Below, piece by piece: positions 7,481 to 16,474 of a DNA stretch of 64,000 nucleotides. Position 1 is the first letter of the stretch, and every line of letters begins with the position of its first letter. The position numbers were made by a program, and so were the translations under genes. The notes below the pieces were generated by a model. That model was not told where the DNA came from and made no database searches. It saw nothing but the letters and a program-made list of their open reading frames with translations. This DNA comes from Prado023 sp963736425 (lineage in GTDB: Bacteria; Actinomycetota; Actinomycetes; S36-B12; CAIYMF01): assembly GCA_963736425.1 (NCBI GenBank), contig CAVTOX010000014.1:1-64000 (forward strand), read 5' to 3'.

Positions 7481-8143
7481 GTGAGCAATCACGAGGCAAA
7501 CCCGCCAGGGCCCGCGATCGTCGAGATGCGCGGCATCACCATCAGCTTCCCGGGCGTGCTCGCCCTGGACGACGTGGACTTCAGCCTGCGTTCCGGTGAG
7601 ATCCATGCGCTCATGGGCGAGAACGGGGCTGGGAAGTCCACACTGATCAAGGCCCTGACCGGGGTCTACGCCATCGACTCCGGGCGAGATCGTCGTGGCC
7701 GGGCCGCCCCGTTGTCTTCCGCACGCACCGCCGACGCGCAGGCCGCCGGCATCTCCACCGTCTACCAGGAGGTGAACCTGTGCCCGAACCTGACCGTCGG
7801 TGAGAACGTGATGCTGGGCCATGAGCCGCGACGTGGAGGCCGGATCGACTGGAAGGGCGTCCACGAGCGGGCCGCCAAGCATCTGGGCAGCCTCGGCCTG
7901 GAGATCGACACCCGCACGATGCTGTCCAGCCACTCGCTGGCCATCCAGCAGCTGGTGGCCATCAGTCGCGCAATGGTGCTGGACTCCCGGGTGCTCATCC
8001 TCGATGAGCCCACGTCCAGCCTGGACCGAGGCGAGGTCGAGCAGCTCTTCGCGCGTCATCCGCGAGCTGCGGTCCACCGGACGTGGCCATCCTCTTCGTC
8101 AGCCACTTCCTCGAGCAGGTGTACGAGATCTCCGACTGCGTGA
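7481..8143 (+). CDS. Sugar ABC transporter ATPase A, N-terminal segment (interrupted)
   Basis: This is the first half of a double-domain sugar ATPase (YtfR/RbsA type) that energises the adjacent permeases. Walker A (GENGAGKST), Q-loop (VYQE) and Walker B (VLILDEPTSSLD) are present. The frame is lost after GEVEQLF near 8050. Near 7682-7735 about 18 residues are unlike the family, yet deleting three single bases there restores a typical GEIVVAGRPVVFRT segment. Deleting two more near 8050-8090 joins this segment to the one starting at 8083. The GTG at 7481, behind GGAGAGG, is the likely start. It is probably one gene, 7481-9030, with sequence errors or real damage. Confidence 0.8.
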   Translation: MSNHEANPPGPAIVEMRGITISFPGVLALDDVDFSLRSGEIHALMGENGAGKSTLIKALTGVYAIDSGRDRRGRAAPLSSARTADAQAAGISTVYQEVNLCPNLTVGENVMLGHEPRRGGRIDWKGVHERAAKHLGSLGLEIDTRTMLSSHSLAIQQLVAISRAMVLDSRVLILDEPTSSLDRGEVEQLFARHPRAAVHRTWPSSSSATSSSRCTRSPTA

Positions 8144-9030
8144 CCGTGCTGCGCAACGGCCGGCTGGTGGGCGAGTACCTGATCGAGGACCTGCCTCGTC
8201 AGGACCTCGTCACCAAGATGATCGGCCGCGAGCTCGATGATCTGGAAGCGATCTCCGCGGCATCGAATCGCGAGGTCGACCGATCGGGCGTACCGGTCCT
8301 CAAGGCCACGGACGTGGGGCGCCGGGGGGTCCTCGAGCCGGCAGACCTTCAGGTGTTCGAAGGTGAGGTCGTGGGCCTGGCCGGGCTGTTGGGCTCGGGC
8401 CGCACAGAGCTCGCCCGCCTGCTCTACGGCGCCGATCGCGCCGACTCCGGATCCATCTCCATCAATGGCGAGCCCGCGAGGATCGGCACGCCGCGCCACG
8501 CGATCGAGAATCGGATCGTGTTCTCCTCCGAGGATCGTCGCGGGGAGGGCATCGTCTCCGACCTCACGGTCGCCGAGAACATCGTGCTGGGAATCCAGGC
8601 CCGCCGGGGCTGGAGGCGCAAGCTCCGCAGGTCCGAGCGGGACGCCGTGGTCGCCGAGTACATCGAGGCACTCGACGTGAAGCCGGCCAACCCCGACGCC
8701 GTCGTCAGCACCCTCTCCGGCGGCAACCAGCAGAAGGTGCTCCTCGCGCGCTGGTTGGCGACCGCGCCCGAACTGATCATCCTCGACGAGCCCACGCGCG
8801 GCATCGACGTCGGCGCGAAGGCCGACATCCAGCGCAAGGTCGCGGAGCTCTCGGCGGCCGGCCTCTCGGTCATCTTCATCTCCTCGGAGCTCGAGGAGGT
8901 GCTGCGTCTTGCGCAGCGCGTGGTGGTGATGCGCGACCGCCGGGAGATCGGCCAGCTCGATTCCACCGGGGTCGGCCTGAATGACCTGATCGACTACATC
9001 GCCAACAAGGGTGAGGGGAGCGCTGCCTGA
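8083..9030 (+). CDS. Sugar ABC transporter ATPase A, C-terminal segment (interrupted)
   Basis: This segment continues the gene starting at 7481 in another frame: VAILFVSHFLEQVYEI completes the H-loop of the first domain. A second ATPase domain follows with the degenerate Walker A GLLGSGRTEL typical of sugar ATPases, SSEDRRGEG, the LSGGNQQK signature and DEPTRGIDVGAK. Without the first half it could not be a working ATPase. The stop shares one base with the permease start (TGATG at 9028-9032), so the two are translationally coupled. The intact second ATPase at 11115 could substitute. Confidence 0.82.
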   Translation: MAILFVSHFLEQVYEISDCVTVLRNGRLVGEYLIEDLPRQDLVTKMIGRELDDLEAISAASNREVDRSGVPVLKATDVGRRGVLEPADLQVFEGEVVGLAGLLGSGRTELARLLYGADRADSGSISINGEPARIGTPRHAIENRIVFSSEDRRGEGIVSDLTVAENIVLGIQARRGWRRKLRRSERDAVVAEYIEALDVKPANPDAVVSTLSGGNQQKVLLARWLATAPELIILDEPTRGIDVGAKADIQRKVAELSAAGLSVIFISSELEEVLRLAQRVVVMRDRREIGQLDSTGVGLNDLIDYIANKGEGSAA

Positions 9031-10077
9031 TGGGTGTCGTGAAGCATCGGCTCTTCTGGCCGATCGTGGCTCTGCTGACGCTGGTCGTGATCAACACGAT
9101 CGCGCGGCCGCAGTTCATCAAGGTCACGGTTCGCGACGGGCAGCTCTACGGCGCGCTGATCGACATCCTGCGCAACAGCGCCCCGCTCATGCTGGTCGCA
9201 CTGGGCATGACCATCGTGATCGCCACCCGCGGCATCGACCTGTCGGTTGGCGCGGTCATGGCGGTCTCGGGGGCCGTGGCCCTGACGATCATCGACGGGT
9301 CGGGTGACCCCGACAACCTCGGCACGGTGGTGGTCGCGGTCGTTGCCGCGCTGGCGGTGGCGCTGGTGCTGGGGTGCCTGGAACGGCATGCTCATCGCGG
9401 TGCTGGGGATCCAGCCCATCATCGCCACGCTCGTGCTCATGCTGGCGGGCCGTGGCGTGGCGCTGCTGATCACCCAGGGCTTCATCACCACCGTCAACAG
9501 CGGGCCCTTCGAGTACATCGCCACCGGGTACCTGCTGGTGCTGCCGTTCGCGTTCCTCATCTCCTTGACCGCGATCGTCCTGATCGGCGTCTTCGAACGC
9601 CGGACGGCGCTGGGCATGCTCACCGAGTCGGTGGGCATCAACCCGGAGGCGAGCCGCCTGGCCGGTGTCCGGTCGCGCGGGATCATCTTCAGCGCGTACG
9701 TCCTCAGCGGGCTGATGGCCGGGATCGCGGGCATCATCTACAGCTCGAACATCAGGGCCGCCGACGCCAACGCCGCGGGTCTCTTCATCGAGTTGTACGC
9801 CATCCTCGCCGTCGTGCTGGGCGGCACGTCACTGCAGGGCGGCAAGTTCAGCATCGCCGGCACCGTGATCGGCGTGCTCATCATCCAGACCCTGAACTCG
9901 ACCATCCTCTTCCTCGGCGTCCCCTCGGCGCAGAGCCCGGTGTTCTTCGCCCTGGTGGTGGTGCTCGTGGTCATCGTCCAATCACCGCGTCTTCGCCAGC
10001 TCGGACGAAGGTCGCGAGCCGCGACGGGTTCCCATGGAACGGCCGATACGCCTGTGAAGGTGGAGGTGGGGGCATGA
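9030..10077 (+). CDS. Sugar ABC transporter permease 1 (YtfT-like), one-base frameshift
   Basis: This inner-membrane permease of the BPD_transp_2 family reads LFWPIVALLTLVVINTIARP and GMTIVIATRGIDLSVGAVMAVSGAV from 9030. After ALVLG at 9374 one extra base (t at about 9375) shifts the frame. Dropping it gives AWNGMLIAVLGIQPIIATLVLMLAGRG and the remaining helices up to the stop at 10077. The uncorrected first frame runs on into the next gene and gives a false 687-residue fusion. The stop overlaps the next start (ATGA). The corrected protein of about 348 residues would be normal in length. Confidence 0.82.
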
Positions 10078-11093
10078 CGACCATGGAGCGGGCCGGAGCC
10101 ACGGGCGCGAGCCTCAAGCAGGCCAATGATCGTTTCATCAACAGGCATGCCTCGCTGATGCCGACCTTCGCCGCACTCGGGGTGCTGGTCCTGCTCCTGA
10201 TCGCCGCCCAGCTGTACTTCGGCGATTTCGTCAGCCCGGGGAACATGTCGGCACTCCTGCTCGACAACGCCTACCTGATGGTCATCGCGGTGGGCATGAC
10301 GTTCGTCATCCTCACCGCCGGGATCGACCTGTCGGTGGGCTCCGTCATGGCGTTCACCGGGATCCTGCTCTCCAGTCTCCTTGCAGACGGGACGCCCGCG
10401 GTGGTGGCCGTTCCCGTCATCCTCTGTGCGGGTGCGGTGATCGGCCTGCTCATCGGCATCCTCGTCCAGTACTTCGAGGTGCAGCCGTTCATCGCCTCAC
10501 TTGCCGGTCTGTTCCTCGCCCGCGGTCTGGCGTTCGTCGTGAGCCTGAAGTCGATCCGCGTGGATGACTCATCGGTCCTGTGGTTGCAGTCGACCCGTTT
10601 CCAGGTCGGCGGCTGGTACATCACCCCGACCGGCATCATCGCCCTGTTGGCGGTCGCGATCGGCGCCTTCGTCCTGCAGTACACGCGCTTCGGCCGCACC
10701 GTCTACGCGATCGGTGGCAACGAGCAGTCCGCGCGGCTGATGGGCCTGAAGGTGGCCCGCACCAAGGTGCTGGTCTACCTGATCTCCGGGAGCCTCGCCG
10801 GGCTGGCGGGCTTGATCCTCACTGCGTACTCCGGTGCCGGATATCCGCGCAACGGGATCGGCACCGAGCTCGACGCGATCGCGGCGGTCGTCATCGGCGG
10901 CACGTTGCTCTCGGGCGGCCGAGGGTACGTGCTCGGTTCCATGATCGGCGTCTTCGTGTACGGCACGATCAAGACGATCATCTCGTTCCTGGGCGCTGAG
11001 CAGGCGTGGATGCAGATCATCGTCGGCGGCCTGCTGCTGCTGTTCATCCTGATCCAGCGGTTCATCGTGGCGCGCTCCGAGCGCCGGGAGTAG
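10074..11093 (+). CDS. Sugar ABC transporter permease 2 (YjfF-like)
   Basis: This intact 339-residue permease of the same BPD_transp_2 family has about nine hydrophobic helices, the GMTFVILTAGIDLSVGSVMAF motif near residue 75-95 and IGGNEQSARLMGL in the cytoplasmic loop that contacts the ATPase. In YtfQRT-YjfF systems two different permeases form the channel, and this one pairs with the gene before it. The ATG at 10074 overlaps the upstream stop by 4 nt (ATGA), which fixes the start. It is followed 21 nt later by the second ATPase gene. Confidence 0.92.
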   Translation: MTTMERAGATGASLKQANDRFINRHASLMPTFAALGVLVLLLIAAQLYFGDFVSPGNMSALLLDNAYLMVIAVGMTFVILTAGIDLSVGSVMAFTGILLSSLLADGTPAVVAVPVILCAGAVIGLLIGILVQYFEVQPFIASLAGLFLARGLAFVVSLKSIRVDDSSVLWLQSTRFQVGGWYITPTGIIALLAVAIGAFVLQYTRFGRTVYAIGGNEQSARLMGLKVARTKVLVYLISGSLAGLAGLILTAYSGAGYPRNGIGTELDAIAAVVIGGTLLSGGRGYVLGSMIGVFVYGTIKTIISFLGAEQAWMQIIVGGLLLLFILIQRFIVARSERRE

Positions 11094-11114
11094 ACACGCC
11101 CGGGGATCGGTGCG

Positions 11115-12683
11115 TTGCCCGTGTCTGCCGCCACCGACGACAATGACCGCGTGGACCCTGTTCAGCCGCTGCTCGAGCTCACCGGGGCGACGGTTCGTTT
11201 CGGGGTGGAGACGGCGTTGGACGGCGTCGACTTCCAGATGTTCCCCGGCGAGGTGCACTCGCTCATGGGGGAGAACGGCGCCGGCAAGTCGACCCTCGTC
11301 AAGGCGATCACCGGAGCCCTGGCGATGGACTCCGGCGTGCTGCGGCTCGAGGGGCAGGAGGTCGCCTTCGCCAGCCCGCACGCCGCCCAGGTCGCCGGAA
11401 TCAGCACGGTGTACCAGGAGATCGAGCTACTGCCGAACGTGTCGGTGGCCGAGAACATCGCCCTCGGGAGGGAGGCGCGCCGGTTCGGCCTGATCGATTG
11501 GCGCGTGATGCGGCGGACCGCCACGACGGTGCTGCACGAGCTGGGACTGGACATCGATCCGGCGTCGATCCTGGGCACCCATCCAGTGGCAGTGCAGCAG
11601 CTCGTGGCGATCGCCCGTGCCATCTCCACCGACGTCAAGGTGCTCGTCCTCGACGAGCCGACGTCGAGCCTGGACCTCAATGAGGTCGCCGAGCTCTTCC
11701 GGGTGATCCGCGAGCTGAAGGATCGCGGCGTCGCCATCCTGTTCGTGTCGCACTTCCTCGATCAGGTCTACGAGATCTGCGACCGGGTCACTGTGCTGCG
11801 CGATGGACGACTCGTCGGTGAGTACCGGACGAGTGACCTCCTGCGCGTGGACCTGGTCCAGAAGATGCTGGGCCACGAGGTATCGGCCTACCTGGCCAGC
11901 CCGAGCGGTCCGGCACCCGAGGGGGACGGGCCCACGTTCTTCAGCGCGCGCGGGATCACCGCCGCGCCTGGGATCGCCGATGCCGATCTGGACCTTGCCG
12001 AGGGCGAGGTGCTCGGCCTGGCGGGCCTCCTGGGCTCGGGGCGAACCCCGCTGGCGCGGGCGATGACCGGGGTGGATCGTCTCCAGGCGGGCACCATCCG
12101 CATCGAGCAGCGTGACGAGAACCTGTCGAACCCGCGGCGGGCGATGACCTTGGGCGTGGTCTACTCCCCGGAGGACCGACGCGCCGACGGCATCGTCAGC
12201 CAGCTCAGCGTCCTGGAGAACATCACGCTGTCGGTGCAGTCGCAGCGCGGCATGATGCGACGCATCAGCACCGCACGTCAGCGCGAGCTGGCGGCCAGCT
12301 GGGTCGAGGCGCTGGACATCCGGCCTCCCGACCTGGACAAGCCGGCGGGCCAGCTGTCGGGTGGCAACCAGCAGAAGCTCCTGCTGGCTCGTCTGCTCGC
12401 GGTGTCCCCCCGGGTGCTCGTTCTCGACGAGCCGACCCGCGGGATCGACGTCGGTGCGAAGGTCGAGATCCAGAACCTCGTGTCCGAGCTCGCCGGCAAC
12501 GGCTTGTCGGTGGTGTTCGTCTCCGCCGAGCTCGAGGAGGTGCTGCGCGTCGGTGACCGCGTGGCGGTCCTCAAGGACGGCAGGATCGTCGAGACGGTGC
12601 GCTCAGCTGACGTCTCTGTCGACCAGCTCCTGGCTCTTGTTGCGCGTCCCTCTGTCCCGGAACCCGAGGACGGACGTGACTGA
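11115..12683 (+). CDS. Sugar ABC transporter ATPase B (intact, double domain)
   Basis: This 522-residue cytoplasmic ATPase has two ABC domains: Walker A GENGAGKST (residues 52-60), YQE Q-loop (100-102), LVLDEPTSSLD, then a second domain with GLLGSGRTPL, YSPEDRRADG, LSGGNQQK and DEPTRGIDVGAK. It is full length for the RbsA/YtfR family. The start is TTG at 11115 or GTG at 11121; no strong ribosome site is seen. Having a second complete ATPase in an operon that already encodes one is unusual. It may replace the damaged ATPase A or serve another permease. The stop overlaps the start of the LacI gene by 8 nt. Confidence 0.92.
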   Translation: MPVSAATDDNDRVDPVQPLLELTGATVRFGVETALDGVDFQMFPGEVHSLMGENGAGKSTLVKAITGALAMDSGVLRLEGQEVAFASPHAAQVAGISTVYQEIELLPNVSVAENIALGREARRFGLIDWRVMRRTATTVLHELGLDIDPASILGTHPVAVQQLVAIARAISTDVKVLVLDEPTSSLDLNEVAELFRVIRELKDRGVAILFVSHFLDQVYEICDRVTVLRDGRLVGEYRTSDLLRVDLVQKMLGHEVSAYLASPSGPAPEGDGPTFFSARGITAAPGIADADLDLAEGEVLGLAGLLGSGRTPLARAMTGVDRLQAGTIRIEQRDENLSNPRRAMTLGVVYSPEDRRADGIVSQLSVLENITLSVQSQRGMMRRISTARQRELAASWVEALDIRPPDLDKPAGQLSGGNQQKLLLARLLAVSPRVLVLDEPTRGIDVGAKVEIQNLVSELAGNGLSVVFVSAELEEVLRVGDRVAVLKDGRIVETVRSADVSVDQLLALVARPSVPEPEDGRD

Positions 12684-13686
12684 GAACAAGTCCGAGCGGG
12701 CCCCGAACATCTTCGATGTGGCGCGGTTGGCTGGGGTGTCCCACCAGACCGTCTCGCGGGTGTTGAACGGCTCGCCCAACGTGCGTCCGGCCACGCGGGA
12801 GCGGGTGCAGCGCGCCATCGTCCAATTGCGCTACAGCCCGTCCCCGCAGGCTCGGGCCCTGGTCACGAGGCGCACGCGGACCATTGGCCTGATCGCTCCG
12901 AGCGTCGCTGATCATGGGCCGAACGTGATTGCCATGCACTTCAACATGGCGGCGCGCGTTGCCCGGTACCGCGTCGACACGGTCAGCACGGCGGGCGACG
13001 ACCCGGTGAGCGTCAGGTCGACCATCGAGGCGCTGCTGCGTCAGCGAGTCGACGGGATCGTGCTGATCGTCATCGACAGCAACGTGCTGGAGATGGTCCG
13101 GGGCCTGGAGCTCGGCGTGCCCGTCATCGCGTCCGCCTCCACTCAGCGGCGCAGCCCCATCCTCGTGTCCATCGACCAGTACCGCGGTGCGCGCTCAGCG
13201 GTCCGACATCTCGCAGAGCTGGGTCACGAGCGCATCCTGCACCTGACGGGTCCGCCGCGCGCCAACGACTCGATCGAGCGGGTTCGGGGGTGGCGCGACG
13301 AGTTGGCCGAATGGAGGCTGAGCATCCCAGAGCCCATCATCGGCGACTGGACCGCCCGATCGGGCTATCTGATCGGCAGGGAGATCGAGGTCGAGCCGGG
13401 CACGGCGGTCTTCGCCTCGAACGACCTCATGGCCATGGGCCTGATGGCAGCGCTGCGCGAGCGCGGGCTGTCGGTGCCCGGTGACGTGAGCCTGGTCGGC
13501 TTCGACGACGTACCCGAGGCGGCCTACCTGTACCCACCCCTGACGACCGTGCGTCAGGACTTCGCGGCGCTGGGCGAGCTGATGATGCAGAAGGTCCTCC
13601 TCGCACTCGAGGAGCAGGAGCCAGCCACCCCCGATACGCCCCTGCCCACGCACCTCGTGGTGCGCGAGTCGACCCGCCCGCGGTAG
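12676..13686 (+). CDS. LacI-family transcriptional regulator (second copy)
   Basis: This 336-residue LacI regulator closes the transporter operon. HTH at residues 13-35 (FDVARLAGVSHQTVSRVLNG), hinge SPSPQARALV, and a sugar-binding domain ending GFDDVPEAAYLYPPLTTVRQDF. The GTG at 12676 lies inside the end of the ATPase gene, implying translational coupling, so its level follows that of the transporter. Its recognition helix equals that of the LacI protein at 3098, and the two probably compete for or share the ATGTTA-N4-TAACAT operators. The two proteins differ clearly in the effector domain, so the ligands may differ. It ends 3 nt from the convergent epimerase gene. Confidence 0.92.
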   Translation: MTENKSERAPNIFDVARLAGVSHQTVSRVLNGSPNVRPATRERVQRAIVQLRYSPSPQARALVTRRTRTIGLIAPSVADHGPNVIAMHFNMAARVARYRVDTVSTAGDDPVSVRSTIEALLRQRVDGIVLIVIDSNVLEMVRGLELGVPVIASASTQRRSPILVSIDQYRGARSAVRHLAELGHERILHLTGPPRANDSIERVRGWRDELAEWRLSIPEPIIGDWTARSGYLIGREIEVEPGTAVFASNDLMAMGLMAALRERGLSVPGDVSLVGFDDVPEAAYLYPPLTTVRQDFAALGELMMQKVLLALEEQEPATPDTPLPTHLVVRESTRPR

Positions 13687-13689
13687 GAC

Positions 13690-14664
13690 TCAGACCAGGC
13701 GCATTCCCCAGCGCACGGTGTGCTCCTGGCCGCTGCCCAGTCGGATCAGGTCATCGCCGGTCCGGAAGGCGTCGGCGACGCAGGTCATCGGTTCGGCGGC
13801 AAGCCCTCGGCGTCGCTGGTCGGGCGGCTCGATGGCGTCGCCGGTGCACAGTTGCCAGCTGGTCGCGCTGGTATCCATCCAGACCGCCGCGGTCCGCCCG
13901 TCGGATCCGGTCAGTCGCAGCCACGACCGCCCGTCGCTGAACGTGGCATCGACGAAGGCGTCATCGAGCGTGAGGGGGCCGAGGAGTCGTCCGGCCCGGA
14001 AGTCCAACTCCGCCGGCACGGGGACCCGTCCGGTGGGCAGGAGGCGGTCGTCAGTCGGGATCCACGAGTCGGCGTCCAGGCTGAGGGTTGCTGCATCCAG
14101 GGCGCCCTCGCCGGGTGAGAGCCACGGGTGGAACCCGGCCCCGTAGGGTGCATCGCGCAGGCCGAGGTTGCGCGTGGTCAGCGTCACGACGAGGCCCTCG
14201 TCGGTGAGCTCGTAGGTGATCGCGCTGCGCAGTGGGAACGGGTAGCCGGGCGTGGGCACCATGTCCAGTTGCAGGGTCACCCGATGCGGCGCCCGCTCCA
14301 CCGCGGTCCAGCGCTCCCAGACGGCAAGCCCGTGCAGGGCGGTCTGTCGCCCGGGCTCGGTCAGGGGGACCTGGTAGTCAGTGCCGTCGAAGGTGTACTG
14401 CCCGTCTCGCAGGCGGTTCGGCCAGGGCACGAGAACTGCGCCGTGGAAGGCGCCGGCGATCTCGTTGGCGGCGAAGGGCACGATCACGTCACGGCCATCC
14501 ACGCGGTAGACGCGCAGGGCGGCACCCACCTCGGTGACGATGGCCTCCTGGTCGCCCAGTCGGAGCGCGTGCTGCTCCCCGGACGGCAGGGGACCGAGGG
14601 TCACGTCCTCAACTGGATCGGGCGCCACCGACACCTTCCCGGGCTGCTCCGGAGCACTGAACAC
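13690..14664 (-). CDS. Aldose 1-epimerase family protein
   Basis: This 324-residue cytoplasmic mutarotase-type enzyme interconverts alpha and beta anomers of an aldose. Family positions visible are the first His (TALHGLAVWERW), the second His (APYGAGFHPWL) and a late Glu (GLAAEPMTC) that would be the base. The VPWPNRLRDGQYTF segment is the usual Arg-containing substrate motif. It is convergent with the sugar operon, sharing only a 3-nt gap, and probably serves the same sugar. Specificity for arabinose or galactose cannot be read from sequence. Confidence 0.88.
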   Translation of the reverse strand: MFSAPEQPGKVSVAPDPVEDVTLGPLPSGEQHALRLGDQEAIVTEVGAALRVYRVDGRDVIVPFAANEIAGAFHGAVLVPWPNRLRDGQYTFDGTDYQVPLTEPGRQTALHGLAVWERWTAVERAPHRVTLQLDMVPTPGYPFPLRSAITYELTDEGLVVTLTTRNLGLRDAPYGAGFHPWLSPGEGALDAATLSLDADSWIPTDDRLLPTGRVPVPAELDFRAGRLLGPLTLDDAFVDATFSDGRSWLRLTGSDGRTAAVWMDTSATSWQLCTGDAIEPPDQRRRGLAAEPMTCVADAFRTGDDLIRLGSGQEHTVRWGMRLV

Positions 14665-15025
14665 ATGGCCTCCTTCGACCTGCGCCGAGCCTAGTGCGAC
14701 AGCGTCCCACGTCGGGGGGCCAGCGCCGCGGGAGCGGGAATCGAGCCTGCTGGGTATCCGTGGCGCTCCTCAGTCCCTTCTCGGGTGCGGCTAGTGGCGC
14801 ACTGCGCGACTGCCTTCGATGAACGCCATAGGTTCCCGACGCGAAGTCGGCCGGTTGGGCCGCCAGCACGGCGTCGGCCGCTAGGGGAGGACGAACTGGG
14901 TCTTGTACGCCTCCGATTGGGCGCAGGTCAGGTCGGGCTCGCTCGAGGGGTCGGCGAGGAACTTCGAAGCGCTGTCCCCCACGCAGGGCGTAACCCCGGT
15001 GTGCAGGTGCTGGATCATCTCCAGA
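14665..15025 (+). other. Intergenic stretch with possible protein debris
   Basis: No convincing gene. On the minus strand about 15009-14884 reads as protein-like sequence (ending ...EAYKTQFVLP before a TAG), with two cysteines, but it lacks a start and is out of frame with the small gene at 15205-15026. It could be the tail of that gene after a one-base shift. The rest is presumed to hold the promoter of the epimerase gene, though I see no clear -35/-10 pair. Confidence 0.3.
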
Positions 15026-15205
15026 TCACCGCGGAGGAGCGGTCGCCCTGAGCATCCGTTCGCTGGCCTCCCGGACGACGCGACGCTCCTCTTCGGTCAA
15101 CTCACCGCATCGTTGCTCCACAATCCAAGCGACCCGATCGAGGTCGAACAGCACCCACGGTGTCAGACGCTCGTCAGACCGCCACGCGCTGGACGTCGTT
15201 GCCAT
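15026..15205 (-). CDS. Small hypothetical protein (59 residues)
   Basis: The reading frame from the ATG at 15205 gives a charged, helix-rich peptide (VLFDLDRVAWIVEQRCGE, LTEEERRVVREASERML) with normal residue balance, unlike a random frame. No ribosome site stands out and no family is recognised. It may continue, after a one-base shift near 15026, into the debris at 14884-15009, giving about 105 residues. Confidence 0.35.
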   Translation of the reverse strand: MATTSSAWRSDERLTPWVLFDLDRVAWIVEQRCGELTEEERRVVREASERMLRATAPPR

Positions 15206-15238
15206 ACCCACATCTTCACGGTACGCCCCGAGGCGCAT

Positions 15239-15759
15239 GGATGGAAGCGAGTCCGACGTCGAACAGGGGGAGCCGCACCGGTGCTGGCGAGGTCGTGGGT
15301 GGGACAGGAGAGTTCGAGAACGTCGTGGGCAGCCTGGCTCACACCTGCGTCACCTCGATCGGTGGCGCCCAGCCGTGGCCTGTGAGTTCACATTCGACGG
15401 ACCCCTGACCTACTGAGGCGGCAACGTGACCCTCACCAACATCACGGCGACAGACCCGCGCGCCCCCCGCGACTGCCTAGGAGGGACCAGTCGCGGGGGT
15501 CGCTGCTTGTGGTACTACCCCTCCTCGTGTCGCCCATCCCGTCACACGCTCAACTCCACGTCGTCGGCTCGGTATGGCTACCTCGGTGTCGGGTACTAAG
15601 TCGGGGGTGGTCCCGCCGTCCACGCGGGGGTGCCACCCAGATCGGGCCCCGCCGCGTTGTATCCCCCGCACAACGCGGTGGGGTCTGGCCCAACCCAGCG
15701 CTACCGGCGCGCAGCGTGTCGACGAACTTAGCGAACCTCAAGGAGATGCTCGAAGCCTG
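15239..15759 (+). other. Gene-poor stretch of 520 nt
   Basis: No supported gene on either strand. It contains the strong hairpin at 15464-15499. Short protein-like fragments appear in different frames, in keeping with decayed sequence upstream of the aldo/keto reductase remnants. I see no RNA gene. Confidence 0.35.
15464..15499 (+). terminator. Perfect 12-bp hairpin
   Basis: Arms CCCCCGCGACTG and CAGTCGCGGGGG enclose a 12-nt loop; a short T-containing stretch follows (tcgctgcttg). It resembles an intrinsic terminator of a gene that is no longer recognisable, or a terminator for transcription from the minus-strand side. Confidence 0.45.
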
Positions 15760-16006
15760 ATCCGGGCGGCGGGCGGCGGGGTCTCGAGCTTCTACCCCGA
15801 TCGGCTGGTGGACCTGATCGACCGCACCGGGTTCACCCCGGCGGTCAACCCCGAGCGGATGGCGGCCAACCTCGACGTCTTCGACTTCACCCTCACCGAG
15901 CAGGAGATGGCCAGCATCGGCGCCATCGACACCGGGCCACCCTGTTCTTCGACCACCGCGACCCCGCCATGGTCAGCCTCATCGGCAATCGACCCATCCG
16001 CACCTG
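15760..16006 (+). pseudogene. Aldo/keto reductase remnant (internal deletion, frameshift)
   Basis: SSFYPDRLVDLIDRTGFTPAVN is the mid-protein segment of an aldo/keto reductase (family: SNFxxxxLxxL...PavNQ). It runs directly into NPERMAANLDVFDFTLTEQEMASI, the C-terminal segment that in intact proteins follows about 100 residues later. Both family segments contain a Val-Asn, so the join looks like a deletion between them. After AIDTG the frame breaks; adding one base restores ATLFFDHRDPAMVSLIGNRPIRT before the TGA ending at 16006. The Tyr/Lys/His active-site half is missing, so there can be no activity. Confidence 0.7.
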
Positions 16007-16009
16007 AGC

Positions 16010-16087
16010 GCCTACCGCGACAGCAGGATTCGTGGTGATCGCCACCGAGTTCGGCTGGGACATCGTCGACGGGGCGATGGTGGCCTG
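16010..16087 (+). pseudogene. Second aldo/keto reductase fragment (N-terminal part)
   Basis: Immediately after the first remnant, YRDS and, one frame over, VVIATEFGWDI match the beta-strand region that follows the catalytic Tyr in aldo/keto reductases (family: RDxVVIATKFGWDI). The order C-terminal piece then N-terminal piece suggests tandem genes or a rearranged one. Non-functional. Confidence 0.5.
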
Positions 16088-16117
16088 GATTGCTTGCCTC
16101 CGTCACCCTACCTTCCT

Positions 16118-16474
16118 ATGCTGGTCGATGTGGTCTTCCGCAAGCAGGGCACCCTGATCCCGTTGGAGCGCGCCATCCTCGAGGTGGGCGCACGCAACGG
16201 CTTGGACGGCATGTACGGCTTCTCGCTTGCGCAGACGCTCGCTGGGGAGAAGGGGGAGACCCGACTGGTGTCCCAAGGAACGCTCTACAAGGCCCTGGAC
16301 CGGCTGCGCAAGACTGGGTTGCTCGAATCGGAGTGGGAGGACGCTGACCTGGCCTCAGCCGCCGGGCGTCCCCGGCGGCGCATCTACCGAATCACCAGCG
16401 CGGGTGCCACCGCCCTGGCCGAGGCGGAGCAGTCAGGTGTCAAGGGTCAGCGGTGGGGGGAGGCTCTGGCGTGA
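16118..16474 (+). CDS. PadR-family transcriptional regulator
   Basis: This 118-residue winged-helix regulator shows the PadR pattern: GMYGFSLAQTL in helix 2, VSQGTLYKALDRLRKTGLLES as recognition helix and wing start, and RRRIYRITSAGATALAEAE. I start at the ATG at 16118; a TTG at 16094 is possible. It overlaps the following membrane-protein gene by 4 nt (GTGA), the usual PadR plus membrane partner arrangement. The operator at 17134-17155 behind this pair is a candidate binding site. Confidence 0.85.
   Translation: MLVDVVFRKQGTLIPLERAILEVGARNGLDGMYGFSLAQTLAGEKGETRLVSQGTLYKALDRLRKTGLLESEWEDADLASAAGRPRRRIYRITSAGATALAEAEQSGVKGQRWGEALA

Noticed and set aside
9030..11093. A 687-residue frame seeming to fuse two permeases
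   Set aside because: The middle 200 residues are foreign to the family; the frame only runs on because of one extra base at about 9375. Two separate permeases fit the ATGA overlap at 10074.
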